From the NCBI GenBank assembly GCA_045105775.1, contig JBGCDW010000196.1, positions 1 through 27,556 of the forward strand: DNA of 27,556 bases, given 5' to 3'. Made by a program: the position numbers and the translations under genes. Source of the stretch: Aureispira sp045105775. GTDB taxonomy: Bacteria; Bacteroidota; Bacteroidia; Chitinophagales; Saprospiraceae. Within the stretch, counting starts at the first letter, position 1. The number at the start of each line of letters is the position of its first letter. The notes below the pieces were generated by a model that saw only the letters and a list, made by a program, of their open reading frames with translations, had not been told where the DNA came from and ran no database searches. Positions 8,489-16,028 of this stretch are shown here, in pieces.

Positions 8489-9310
8489 TTACCAACGATC
8501 AATATCTGCTTGGGATTCTATTTGTGCTTCTTCTCTAGCACTTAATTTGGGAAAAAAGTCAATTCCTGTATAAGCTTCTACTCGATCAATGCTGGTCACA
8601 AAATTATCTAAAGGTTGGTCAATATCCTTGTTTTTGAACATAAAAGCAATACCTTTTTTTCCATTTCCTTCATAATCGACAATGATTTTGAAAAAACCTC
8701 TTGGAATTGATGGGCCTGTTTCTTTTATGCGTTGATCACGAGACACTCGTTGGCGCAATAAAGGGCCTGTAATGATATATAATCTTCGCTCTTTTTTTGC
8801 CCATAAACGCACTCTATTTTCAAGGCTTTTCCATATTCCACGATTAAAATCAGGCACTTGTGGGGAAACATTGCTCATATAAAAGCTTTCTTGCATGGCT
8901 TGTTGATTAAAATTCATATCATGGGCAGGCACTAAGTGCCCTCTATCATAGCCAGAACGTGCATACACATTGCTACTAGGATCATCTGCTCTGGGATCAT
9001 CGTGAAAATTGCCACGCTCTTCGTGATTGCCTTGTTCCAAACGTGCTGCAAGCAATTCATACGCCACCCATTCTGGATTTTGGTGCCTCGAAGAATAGGA
9101 CACCGTATAATAACGTTGGCGCAAGAGTTGATCGCCTAAAACCTGTGTGGGCAAATAGGCTAATTTCCCTTCGCGTAATTCTGGGTCTAAGGGAATAGGG
9201 GAAACCACTGGAGCTTCGGGTATAGCAAAAGGATTGTTGCCAATTATCAATGCAATAATACCTGTAACTGCTGCCAGTATTATGGGCAATAGTTTACGCA
9301 AATCTTTCAT
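8489..9310 (-). CDS. Secreted or anchored DNA/RNA non-specific endonuclease
   Basis: A Serratia-nuclease-type (NUC, beta-beta-alpha metal) endonuclease of 273 residues. The catalytic motif DRGH is at residues 122-125 with general base H125. The downstream pattern N147-x-x-P150-Q151, N156 (Mg2+ ligand), W160 and E164 completes the active site. The N-terminus has a hydrophobic stretch (about 8-23, LPIILAAVTGIIALII) without an obvious lipobox or clean cleavage site, so it is either an exported signal or a membrane anchor facing the periplasm. The family cuts single- and double-stranded DNA and RNA without sequence specificity. Likely roles are nucleic-acid scavenging or defence outside the cytoplasm (inference). 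It has a strong Bacteroidota-type promoter about 90 bp upstream and leads a two-gene unit with the hydrolase. Confidence 0.93.
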   Translation of the reverse strand: MKDLRKLLPIILAAVTGIIALIIGNNPFAIPEAPVVSPIPLDPELREGKLAYLPTQVLGDQLLRQRYYTVSYSSRHQNPEWVAYELLAARLEQGNHEERGNFHDDPRADDPSSNVYARSGYDRGHLVPAHDMNFNQQAMQESFYMSNVSPQVPDFNRGIWKSLENRVRLWAKKERRLYIITGPLLRQRVSRDQRIKETGPSIPRGFFKIIVDYEGNGKKGIAFMFKNKDIDQPLDNFVTSIDRVEAYTGIDFFPKLSAREEAQIESQADIDRW

Positions 9311-9400
9311 AATTTAGTTTTTTTGACTAAAATGTATTTAATAAAGGCTGTCAAGAAATGCTTTTCTAGGTATTTAATAACTCACCATAATGGAGTACAC

Positions 9401-9431
9401 CAAAGGTAATAGACCTAGCGCAGTTAGACAA
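9401..9431 (-). promoter_or_regulatory. Bacteroidota-type promoter for the endonuclease-hydrolase unit
   Basis: On the minus strand the -33 TTG (9431-9429) and a perfect -7 element TACCTTTG (9408-9401) are separated by exactly 20 bp, matching the TTG-N19-21-TAnnTTTG pattern of the Bacteroidota primary sigma factor. Transcription should start near 9395, giving an untranslated leader of about 85 nt before the ATG at 9310. Confidence 0.65.
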
Positions 9432-9604
9432 AATTAGATGCCTTGATTTTATACTTCTTAAGCTACTATTATCACTTTATTTCTAACAACCAGTTACATC
9501 TTATTTTTAAAAAAATGTTTATTTTGGCAATAATATTTATGTCAAACATTTTGTTATAGAAGTTAAACAATTTTTCTAAGTACAGGACAAAAAATATAAT
9601 ACTT

Positions 9605-10381
9605 ATGAAAGTTTGCACCCTACATTGGTTAACAGGCATTTTAGTGCTTTTTTTCTTAAGTGCTTGTTCTAACGAGGACTATTTGAGTCAGCAAGAAGCA
9701 GATGTTGATAAGACTAAAGAATTAGATAATACGACTTTAAGAGAACTCAAAAGCCACAAAAAGCAACGACTAACGATAGAAAAAGCCTTTGTACAATTGC
9801 CCGTTTCACAATTACTATTAGAGGGCTTGCGAAGTATTTCGGCTATTGAACGAAAACAGTTATTGAAGGAGCGAAAAATTGATGGTTATACCTGTACAGT
9901 TGTAGGCAATTATTTGGAAGTTGTAGAACTGCCTGATAATCTCAATGATGAGACAGAAGAGCTAGAACGCCTCACTATTGCGGTTTATAATGCTTTGACT
10001 GACAATACTGTAGTTTTTATATCTCAAGAATTAGTAGGAGAAAAACGCCACAAAAAACGCATTGTACAACAACAATTTTTAGCTTATGATAAAGGGCTAT
10101 GGCATAACATTCGTCAAGAATTGCCGCTTGTAACAACTACTACATTTCTCGAAGAATCAACCACAAATTTAAAGAGTAGTAAAAATTACATCTACTTTGA
10201 TTTACAAGAAACGGATATACACTATTTGCAAGCACATTTACAACACACGTTTTATCCCATTGAGGATAGCATAACACTAAAAGAAGCCTATGAAGTTGCT
10301 TATGTATGGACTGGTGATCGATTCCGATTGAATCGGAAAAATATTCTAAGTTATCCATCGAATAAAGCACATTCTAAGTAA
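9605..10381 (+). CDS. Unknown lipoprotein
   Basis: A 258-residue protein with a lipoprotein signal: a hydrophobic stretch (LTGILVLFFLSAC) ending in a lipobox LSAC with the lipidated Cys at residue 21, followed by Ser-Asn-Glu. The mature part is mixed alpha/beta and rich in Leu, Glu and Lys, with several predicted beta strands; no catalytic motif, repeat or known domain was recognised. Envelope location is expected. A promoter is not evident in the 294-bp gap upstream, which is very AT-rich. The next gene, also a lipoprotein, is 136 bp downstream and has its own candidate promoter, so co-function is not implied. Confidence 0.82.
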   Translation: MKVCTLHWLTGILVLFFLSACSNEDYLSQQEADVDKTKELDNTTLRELKSHKKQRLTIEKAFVQLPVSQLLLEGLRSISAIERKQLLKERKIDGYTCTVVGNYLEVVELPDNLNDETEELERLTIAVYNALTDNTVVFISQELVGEKRHKKRIVQQQFLAYDKGLWHNIRQELPLVTTTTFLEESTTNLKSSKNYIYFDLQETDIHYLQAHLQHTFYPIEDSITLKEAYEVAYVWTGDRFRLNRKNILSYPSNKAHSK

Positions 10382-10415
10382 TAATTCTTAGAAAAATCTT
10401 AAAACAATAAGAAGC

Positions 10416-10447
10416 TTGCTTATTCCATTAATAAGTTTGTACTTTTA
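10416..10447 (+). promoter_or_regulatory. Candidate promoter for the TlpA-like gene
   Basis: TTG at 10416-10418, a 21-bp spacer and TACTTTTA at 10440-10447, matching five of the six fixed bases of TAnnTTTG. The ATG is 70 bp downstream. A perfect TAAGTTTG lies just upstream at 10432-10439, but no TTG is at the right distance from it. Confidence 0.35.
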
Positions 10448-10517
10448 GACGTGAACACAAAAGTTGTTTAAGCATTGAAAATCAGCGAAACTAATCGTTG
10501 TTACCAATTAGATATAG

Positions 10518-11672
10518 ATGAATACCATGAATAAAATTTTCTTACTCCTTTTTATTAATTTTTTGGGGGTTGCTTGCGAAGATGCAACCAATACGACTAC
10601 TCCACCAACTGCTGCAGCTGTAGCTAGTACTGCCAAAACTCCAATAGGTAAACCAACTACTATATCAGGAGATATAACAGGCATTGAAGCAGGTCAAAAA
10701 TTATTTTTTGATCGCAAAACATTAGATGCGACCGATGTGGTAGGAAGTGTACAAGCCAATCCCAATGGAGCTTTTGAGTTGACTACACCTATAACAAAAG
10801 CAGGAATTTATCGCTTGCGTATTGGTGCGCGTCCACTATATATATTACTAGAAGGAGGAGAAAAAGTATACCTTACTGCTCAAGTAGAGGCGGGTAAGAT
10901 TGTAGCACACAAAATAGAAGGAAGTCTTTATGCAGAGGCCATGCAAGAATGGCAAGGCAAAGTCGATCCTAATGCTGCCAAAGCATACCTAACCAACAGC
11001 ACCGAAAAACGTCCATTAATGGATTTGTATTTGGTAGAGAAATTGGATTTGGTGGCCAATATAGAATTGTATAAAAAAGTATTGGGAGAACTTCAGGAAG
11101 CCTACCCCAATGATTTGTATACCAAGCAATTTAATTCGAAGGTCTTATCAATGGAAGCCAAGATCAATGCCCAACCTGTAGCTATTGGTCGCCCTGCTCC
11201 AGAAATTGATTTACCAAATCCCAATGGCAAAAAAATAGCCTTATCTTCTCTCAAGGGAGATGTTGTCTTATTAGACTTTTGGGCTAGTTGGTGTCGTCCT
11301 TGTCGTTTTGCCAATCCGCATGTGGTTGAAATGTACAAAAAATACAAGCGCAAGGGTTTTAATGTGTACAATGTTTCCTTGGATGGATTGGATGACAGAC
11401 GCTTGGCTATGTACCAAAATAATGAAGCGACCATCCAGCAGGCGACTGAATTGGAACGCAGCAAATGGAAACAAGCGATTAAAGACGATAAATTATCTTG
11501 GAAAAATCATGTATCTGAATTGCGTAGTTGGAGCAGCTCTGTAGCCGCTCTGTATGGTGTAAATTCTATTCCCAAAACCTTCCTATTGGATCGCAAAGGG
11601 GTCATTCGTTATCAAAATCTACGTGGTGAGCAACTAGAGAGTGCCATTAAAACGTTGTTGGCAGAAAAATAG
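10518..11672 (+). CDS. TlpA/ResA-like thioredoxin-fold lipoprotein with N-terminal DUF4369-like domain
   Basis: A periplasm-facing thiol-disulfide protein of 384 residues. An N-terminal signal ends in VAC (Cys 20; a loose lipobox acceptable in Bacteroidota), followed by a Thr/Ala-rich linker (about 24-42), a beta-rich domain like DUF4369 (about 46-125), a helical linker, and an AhpC/TSA-TlpA-type thioredoxin domain (about 222-384) starting at IGRPAPEIDLPNPNG. The redox motif WCRPC has C259 and C262, and the cis-proline is in NSIPKTFLLD. A 26-residue insertion (about 290-315) lies between NVSLD and KWKQAI, where typical relatives have only a few residues. Probable role: reducing disulfides in exported proteins or cytochrome c maturation. 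The start is ATG 10518; an in-frame ATG at 10527 is equally possible. Confidence 0.92.
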   Translation: MNTMNKIFLLLFINFLGVACEDATNTTTPPTAAAVASTAKTPIGKPTTISGDITGIEAGQKLFFDRKTLDATDVVGSVQANPNGAFELTTPITKAGIYRLRIGARPLYILLEGGEKVYLTAQVEAGKIVAHKIEGSLYAEAMQEWQGKVDPNAAKAYLTNSTEKRPLMDLYLVEKLDLVANIELYKKVLGELQEAYPNDLYTKQFNSKVLSMEAKINAQPVAIGRPAPEIDLPNPNGKKIALSSLKGDVVLLDFWASWCRPCRFANPHVVEMYKKYKRKGFNVYNVSLDGLDDRRLAMYQNNEATIQQATELERSKWKQAIKDDKLSWKNHVSELRSWSSSVAALYGVNSIPKTFLLDRKGVIRYQNLRGEQLESAIKTLLAEK

Positions 11673-11730
11673 CCATCCGCGAAACCTCTATTCTCTATTT
11701 GTATCTGTCAGGTGCTCCTAGATCGCACTT

Positions 11731-11750
11731 CGTGTATTTGCGTGTACTTG
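11731..11750. repeat. Tandem 10-bp direct repeat upstream of the yceD-rpmF promoter
   Basis: CGTGTATTTG followed immediately by CGTGTACTTG (9 of 10 identical). The 13-mer CTTCGTGTATTTG covering the first copy (11728-11740) recurs exactly at 20026-20038 in the gap upstream of the POT genes. It may be a regulatory site or chance. Confidence 0.35.
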
Positions 11751-11770
11751 ACCAGCACAAATTTTGTTCT

Positions 11771-11791
11771 TATCAAAAAAAAACTTTGATA
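11771..11791. repeat. 7-bp inverted repeat (operator or weak terminator)
   Basis: TATCAAA (11771-11777) and TTTGATA (11785-11791) with an A-rich 7-nt loop, between the TlpA-like gene and the yceD promoter. The downstream sequence TCTTTC is a poor U-tract, so it may be an operator rather than a terminator. Confidence 0.35.
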
Positions 11792-11817
11792 TCTTTCAAA
11801 AAACACCCCTTCAAGTG

Positions 11818-11848
11818 TTGTAAGAATTCCTTTTTTTTTCTACCTTTG
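11818..11848 (+). promoter_or_regulatory. Bacteroidota-type promoter for yceD-rpmF
   Basis: TTG at 11818-11820, a 20-bp spacer rich in T, and a perfect TACCTTTG at 11841-11848. The ATG of the DUF177 gene is 28 bp further on. This is the clearest promoter in the window and fits the high expression of a ribosomal-protein operon. Confidence 0.75.
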
Positions 11849-11876
11849 CACGGCGTTTTTAGAAAAATCTGAACCA

Positions 11877-12425
11877 ATGAAAGTTCTTAAATCTTTCACC
11901 ATAAATTTTGCAAGTCTTGCAGATGGTGAACATGTATTTGATTATCAGATTGATGACAAGTTCTTAAATCATTTTGAAGAAGCTTTGGTCAAAGAAGGGC
12001 AATTAGAAGCCTCTCTTGTTATGCTAAAGTACTTGAATAGCTTGGAATTAAACTTCGATTTGCGGGGCACTGTCGTCACTCCTTGTGATGTTTGTGCAGA
12101 GGAATTTGACTTGCCCATTGAAGGCAGTGAGCAAATTATCGTAAAATTAGTTCAGGAGATTCCAGAGCAGGACGACGAGTACAATGTCGTTTATCTAAAG
12201 GAAGGCAGCAGTTCTATAAATATTGTGGATCTGCTCTATGAATTGATTATGCTCAGTATTCCGATTAGGAAAGTACATCCAGTAGATGACGAGGGCAATT
12301 CTACTTGTGATCCTATTGTGTTGGCTTATTTGCAAGAGCACAGTGAAGCAAGTGATGAGAAGGATGACGATCAGGACGATGAACCAGGAAGTAGTATTTG
12401 GGACGCATTAAAAAACTTAAAGTAA
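11877..12425 (+). CDS. DUF177 / YceD-family protein
   Basis: A 182-residue DUF177 protein, the family that almost always precedes rpmF and is linked to 23S rRNA accumulation. It has the family's Cys pair C70-D-V-C73 in a strand region plus C143 in NSTCDP, which may bind a metal or be structural. The C-terminus has a strongly acidic stretch (about 159-168, EKDDDQDDE) and ends in the Bacteroidota-like WDALKNLK. It is cytoplasmic and co-transcribed with rpmF 22 bp downstream, from the promoter at 11818-11848 to the terminator at 12719-12754. In many other phyla plsX follows rpmF; here it does not. Confidence 0.9.
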   Translation: MKVLKSFTINFASLADGEHVFDYQIDDKFLNHFEEALVKEGQLEASLVMLKYLNSLELNFDLRGTVVTPCDVCAEEFDLPIEGSEQIIVKLVQEIPEQDDEYNVVYLKEGSSSINIVDLLYELIMLSIPIRKVHPVDDEGNSTCDPIVLAYLQEHSEASDEKDDDQDDEPGSSIWDALKNLK

Positions 12426-12447
12426 CTAATATTTAAATAAACAGAAA

Positions 12448-12687
12448 ATGGCACATCCAAAGAGTAGAATATCCAAACAACGCAAACGCAAACGTCGTAC
12501 ACACTACAAAATTACCGCGCCACAAGTAGTTACTTGTCAAGCCACAGGACAACCACACATGCGCCACCGTGCTCACTGGCACGAAGGTAAATTGTACTAC
12601 CGTGGTCGTGTATTTATTGACAATGCCGAAGAGCTAGTTTCAGCAGATACGGAAACTACTATTGACGACGTAGAAGTAGAAGACTAG
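12448..12687 (+). CDS. rpmF: 50S ribosomal protein bL32
   Basis: bL32, a component of the large ribosomal subunit, 79 residues. The N-terminus MAHPKSRISKQRKRKRRTHY and the core HRAHWHEGKLYYRGRV are diagnostic. Only one cysteine (C30, in VVTCQATG) is present, so the four-Cys zinc site of C+ paralogues is absent, as in other Bacteroidota. It has an acidic C-terminal extension of about 16 residues (SADTETTIDDVEVED) beyond the usual end of the family in this phylum. Followed by a strong intrinsic terminator. Confidence 0.97.
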   Translation: MAHPKSRISKQRKRKRRTHYKITAPQVVTCQATGQPHMRHRAHWHEGKLYYRGRVFIDNAEELVSADTETTIDDVEVED

Positions 12688-12718
12688 ATTTTATTTAGAT
12701 CTTCTTATAAGAATAAAC

Positions 12719-12754
12719 AACTCTTATTTCTCTTAGTTAGAAATAAGAGTTTTT
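12719..12754 (+). terminator. Intrinsic terminator after rpmF
   Basis: A perfect 13-bp stem, AACTCTTATTTCT (12719-12731) pairing with AGAAATAAGAGTT (12739-12751), a 7-nt loop and a run of five T at 12750-12754. Confidence 0.9.
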
Positions 12755-12801
12755 CTGCTTGCACCTAATTTATCTATTGATTTGCTTATCAATATACCAA
12801 T

Positions 12802-13488
12802 ATGGCCTATTTTACAACCGAATACACGGATTTCTTTAAAGGATTGGCAGCCAATAATCACAAAGAGTGGTTTCACGATCACAAAAAACAATACGAACGA
12901 TCGGTCAAAGAGCCTTTCAAAGCATTTATTGGCGATCTTATTCAGGCCATACAACAACGATACGATAAGGAGTTGGATCTATTGCCAAAGGAGGCCATTT
13001 TTAGAATCAATCGCGATATTCGTTTTTCTAAAGATAAAACACCTTACAAACTAAATAGAAGTGCTATTATTTCTAGAGGGGGACGTAAGAATAAACAATA
13101 CCCTGGATTTTACCTGCAATTTGGGGTAGAAGAGCACTGGCTGGGAGGCGGTGCTTATATGCTAGACAAAGAAAATTTATACCATGTTCGTCAGTATATC
13201 ATGCAACATCCTGAGCAGATAGAAGCACTATTAGCTGAGACTTCATTTGTAGCTATGTATGGTGAGATTCAAGGAGACAAAAACAAACGCTTGCCCAAGG
13301 AGTTTAAAGCCATGCAGGCAGCATTGCCTCTAATAGCCAACAAACAATTTTACTTTATGAAAACCTACGAGGAAGAGGAGGCTCTAATTCTAAAAGAAGA
13401 TTTATTAGAGTGGGTTTTAGAACATATTGAAGCAGGACTGGAATGGAATAATTTCTTGATTAAAGCCATGTATGAACGAAAAGAATAG
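12802..13488 (+). CDS. DUF2461 (TIGR02453-family) protein
   Basis: A 228-residue protein of the DUF2461 family, whose function is unknown. Recognisable blocks are NNHKEWFHDHKKQYE (residues 18-32), IFRINRDIRFSKDKTPYK (about 66-83), the GFYLQFG strand and GGGAYMLDKENLYHVRQYI. The length is normal and no signal peptide is present, so it is cytoplasmic. The start at 12802 gives MAYFTTEYTDFFKGL, the usual N-terminus for the family. It begins 48 bp after the rpmF terminator and therefore needs its own promoter; none matching the consensus was found in that short gap. Confidence 0.88.
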   Translation: MAYFTTEYTDFFKGLAANNHKEWFHDHKKQYERSVKEPFKAFIGDLIQAIQQRYDKELDLLPKEAIFRINRDIRFSKDKTPYKLNRSAIISRGGRKNKQYPGFYLQFGVEEHWLGGGAYMLDKENLYHVRQYIMQHPEQIEALLAETSFVAMYGEIQGDKNKRLPKEFKAMQAALPLIANKQFYFMKTYEEEEALILKEDLLEWVLEHIEAGLEWNNFLIKAMYERKE

Positions 13489-13532
13489 GGAATTCTTGCC
13501 TAGAAGTCGTCTACTTGCTGCAAAAATCCCCT
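13487..13532. terminator. Possible imperfect hairpin between convergent genes
   Basis: AGGGAATTCTTGC (13487-13499) and GCAAAAATCCCCT (13520-13532) pair at 11 of 13 positions across a 20-nt loop. In the minus-strand direction it is followed by ATTCTTTT, so it may end the M20 transcript. The mismatches make this a weak call. Confidence 0.3.
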
Positions 13533-13555
13533 AATCATGCTATGATCCCTAAGCT

Positions 13556-14950
13556 CTATTTTTTGGTTTTGAGTGCTGTGTAATGTTTATAAAAATGCGG
13601 GATGGTTTCTATTCCTTTGTAATAATTGAACAAGCCAAAATGCTCATTGGGTGAGTGAATGGCATCCGAATCCAATCCAAAACCCATCAAGATAGTTTTT
13701 ACGCCTAGCACTTCTTCAAACATGGCTACAATTGGTATAGAACCTCCCGAACGTTGGGGAATTGGTTTTTTGCCAAAAGTAGCTTCATATGCCTTTTCAG
13801 CGGCTTGATATTCAATACCTGTCGTAGGTGTTACTACAGGATAACCGCCGTGGTGAGGTGTTACCTTTATCTTGACCGAAGCAGGGGCTATGCTTTCAAA
13901 ATACTCCGTAAATAGCTGGGTGATTTTGTCGGGATCTTGGTGTGGAACCAAACGCATAGAAATTTTAGCATAAGCCTTGGATGGCAATACGGTTTTGGCT
14001 CCCTCGCCTGTATAACCGCTCCACATACCATTTACATCCAATGTTGGACGAATAGAGCCGCGTTCTAGCGTGGTGTGCCCCTCTTCGCCCTGCACATCAT
14101 CGACTTCCAAATGTTTCTTGTACGCTTCCAACGAAAAAGGAGCTTCATTCATAGCTTTACGCTCTACCTCTGATACAATTTCCACATCATCATAAAAACC
14201 TGGAATAGTGATTTCGTTTTTGTCGTTGTGCAATTGGCTAATCATTTTGGCCAAAACGTTGGCAGGGTTGGCAACTGCCCCTCCATAAATTCCAGAGTGC
14301 AAGTCCCTATTGGGCCCAGTCACTTCGACTTCTACATAACTCAACCCACGCAAGCCTGTACAAATAGAAGGTACATCATTGGCAATCATACCTGTATCAG
14401 AAACCAGTATCACATCACAGGCAAATTTATCCGCATTGGCACGCAAATAAGGGCCCAAACTGGGCGATCCTATTTCCTCCTCTCCTTCTATCATAAATTT
14501 GACATTGCAGGGTAATACACCTTGCTCTAGCATTTGCTCAAAAGCCTTTACGTGCATATACATTTGGCCTTTGTCATCACAAGCTCCACGTGCAAAAATA
14601 GCCCCTTGAGGATGAGCTGCGGTTTCTTTAACAACGGGTTCGAAAGGCCCTGATTCCCATAATTCTAGTGGATCAGGAGGCTGCACATCATAATGTCCAT
14701 ACACACAAACCGTTGGTAACGCTGGATCAATAATTTTCTCCCCATAAACAATAGGATAACCTTCTGTTTGACACAATTCTACCTTATCCGCTCCTGCCGC
14801 TACTAATTTATCTTTAATAAATTCCGCTGTTTCTAATACGGCTGGCTTAAATTTTTCATCTGCACTAACAGAAGGAATACGCAACAATTGTAATAATTCA
14901 TCCAAGTAGCGTTTCTTGTTAGTTATTAATTTTTCTACTAATTCTTCCAT
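13556..14950 (-). CDS. M20-family metallo-dipeptidase
   Basis: A cytoplasmic M20 di-zinc peptidase of the CNDP/DapE-like dipeptidase type, 464 residues from the start chosen here. Metal and catalytic residues, by alignment of motifs: H86 and D88 in YGHYDVQPP, D125 in ACDDKGQ, the catalytic Glu and metal ligand E157/E158 in EGEEEIGSP, D185 in SDTGM, and a C-terminal His in HSPNEHFGL. The lid/dimerisation domain lies in the middle (about 200-320). The family start MEELVEKL at 14950 is preferred over the in-frame ATG at 14977, which would add nine residues (MKRIKINNN) not usual for it. It would hydrolyse dipeptides, fitting with peptide import by the POT transporters elsewhere in the window, though they are not adjacent. 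Confidence 0.93.
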   Translation of the reverse strand: MEELVEKLITNKKRYLDELLQLLRIPSVSADEKFKPAVLETAEFIKDKLVAAGADKVELCQTEGYPIVYGEKIIDPALPTVCVYGHYDVQPPDPLELWESGPFEPVVKETAAHPQGAIFARGACDDKGQMYMHVKAFEQMLEQGVLPCNVKFMIEGEEEIGSPSLGPYLRANADKFACDVILVSDTGMIANDVPSICTGLRGLSYVEVEVTGPNRDLHSGIYGGAVANPANVLAKMISQLHNDKNEITIPGFYDDVEIVSEVERKAMNEAPFSLEAYKKHLEVDDVQGEEGHTTLERGSIRPTLDVNGMWSGYTGEGAKTVLPSKAYAKISMRLVPHQDPDKITQLFTEYFESIAPASVKIKVTPHHGGYPVVTPTTGIEYQAAEKAYEATFGKKPIPQRSGGSIPIVAMFEEVLGVKTILMGFGLDSDAIHSPNEHFGLFNYYKGIETIPHFYKHYTALKTKK

Positions 14951-15029
14951 GTTATTATTTATTTTGATACGCTTCAATTTTCTTGCTGTTAAGCATTTGC
15001 TTACGTTACACTACAACTAGTAATGTGCA

Positions 15030-16028
15030 TCAAGAAAAATCAATTTCAGTATTGTCTCCAATATTCAAACTCAAACTCAAACCTTTGATAGCCGCCTCAC
15101 TTCCAATAATAGATTTTTGCAAAACGACCTCCTCTATACGTGCATAACTTCCAATGATAGAATTGCTAACAATAGCATGATCTAACTCGCAATTATCCCC
15201 AATACAAACATTAGGTCCTACAATAGAATTCCTAATCTTACAATTGGCTCCGATACTTACAGGCGGCACAATAATACTATTCTCATAACTAGGGTGTTCT
15301 TGGGTGGCATTGCCCCTACGCTTGAGCAACATAGCGTTTGTATCCAGCAGAATGCCCTTCTTGCCGCAATCATACCAATTATCTACCTCAAAGGTCGTAA
15401 AAGCGACCCCTTGTTCTACCATATACATCAAGGCATCACTCAATTGATATTCGTCAATTGTCTGAATATCATTCTCAATAATATACTCCAGTCCTTTGAT
15501 CAATTGAGGAACATCCGAAATTTTGTACAACCCTACTAAGGCCATATTAGATTTAGGAATTCGAGGCTTTTCTACTACCCTGCTAATAATACCTTTCTCG
15601 CCCAACTCTACTACACCAAAATCTCGTGGATCATCAACCTTTTTTACCCCCAAACAAGAGTTTGGTTGTTGCATTAAGAGCTTCAAATTGCCTTCTACAA
15701 TGGTATCTCCTAATACAATAAGCAATTCTTTGGTGTCCTCAAAAGCATCAATACCTTTGTAAATGGCATGCCCCAACCCCTTGCGTACTTCTTGATGTAC
15801 AAACTGGATTTCCAAATCTGGATAGCGATTCTCTATATAATCTTTGATTTTATCTCCCATGTAGCCAATAATCAAAATAAACTCTTTGATAGCTAACTCA
15901 GTAACTAATTGGTCAATTATGGAGGCTATAATGGGCTTGCCCGCCACTGGAATCAAGGGCTTGGGTTGTGTATATGTATGGGGTCTTAATCGAGTCCCAA
16001 CACCTGCTACTGGTATGACAGCTTTCAT
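15030..16028 (-). CDS. Sugar-phosphate nucleotidyltransferase with beta-helix tail
   Basis: A 332-residue NTP_transferase-family enzyme, resembling glucose-1-phosphate thymidylyl/uridylyl-transferases. It has the nucleotide-binding signature AGVGTRLRPHT (residues 8-18), K23 in QPKPLIPVAGKP, VLGDT, EYQLSDAL and NWYDCGKKG, then a left-handed beta-helix of hexapeptide repeats (IVPPVSIGANCKIRNSIVG onwards). It would make a nucleotide sugar for glycan synthesis; the exact sugar and nucleotide are not resolvable. The start at 16028 (MKAVIPVAG) is preferred to the upstream in-frame ATG at 16073, because the family begins right at this motif and the 15 extra residues have no counterpart. No sugar-modifying genes are adjacent. 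Confidence 0.9.
   Translation of the reverse strand: MKAVIPVAGVGTRLRPHTYTQPKPLIPVAGKPIIASIIDQLVTELAIKEFILIIGYMGDKIKDYIENRYPDLEIQFVHQEVRKGLGHAIYKGIDAFEDTKELLIVLGDTIVEGNLKLLMQQPNSCLGVKKVDDPRDFGVVELGEKGIISRVVEKPRIPKSNMALVGLYKISDVPQLIKGLEYIIENDIQTIDEYQLSDALMYMVEQGVAFTTFEVDNWYDCGKKGILLDTNAMLLKRRGNATQEHPSYENSIIVPPVSIGANCKIRNSIVGPNVCIGDNCELDHAIVSNSIIGSYARIEEVVLQKSIIGSEAAIKGLSLSLNIGDNTEIDFS

Noticed and set aside
14951..14977. ATG at 14977 as the start of the M20 dipeptidase
   Set aside because: The added residues MKRIKINNN have no counterpart in the family; MEELVEKL at 14950 is the usual start.
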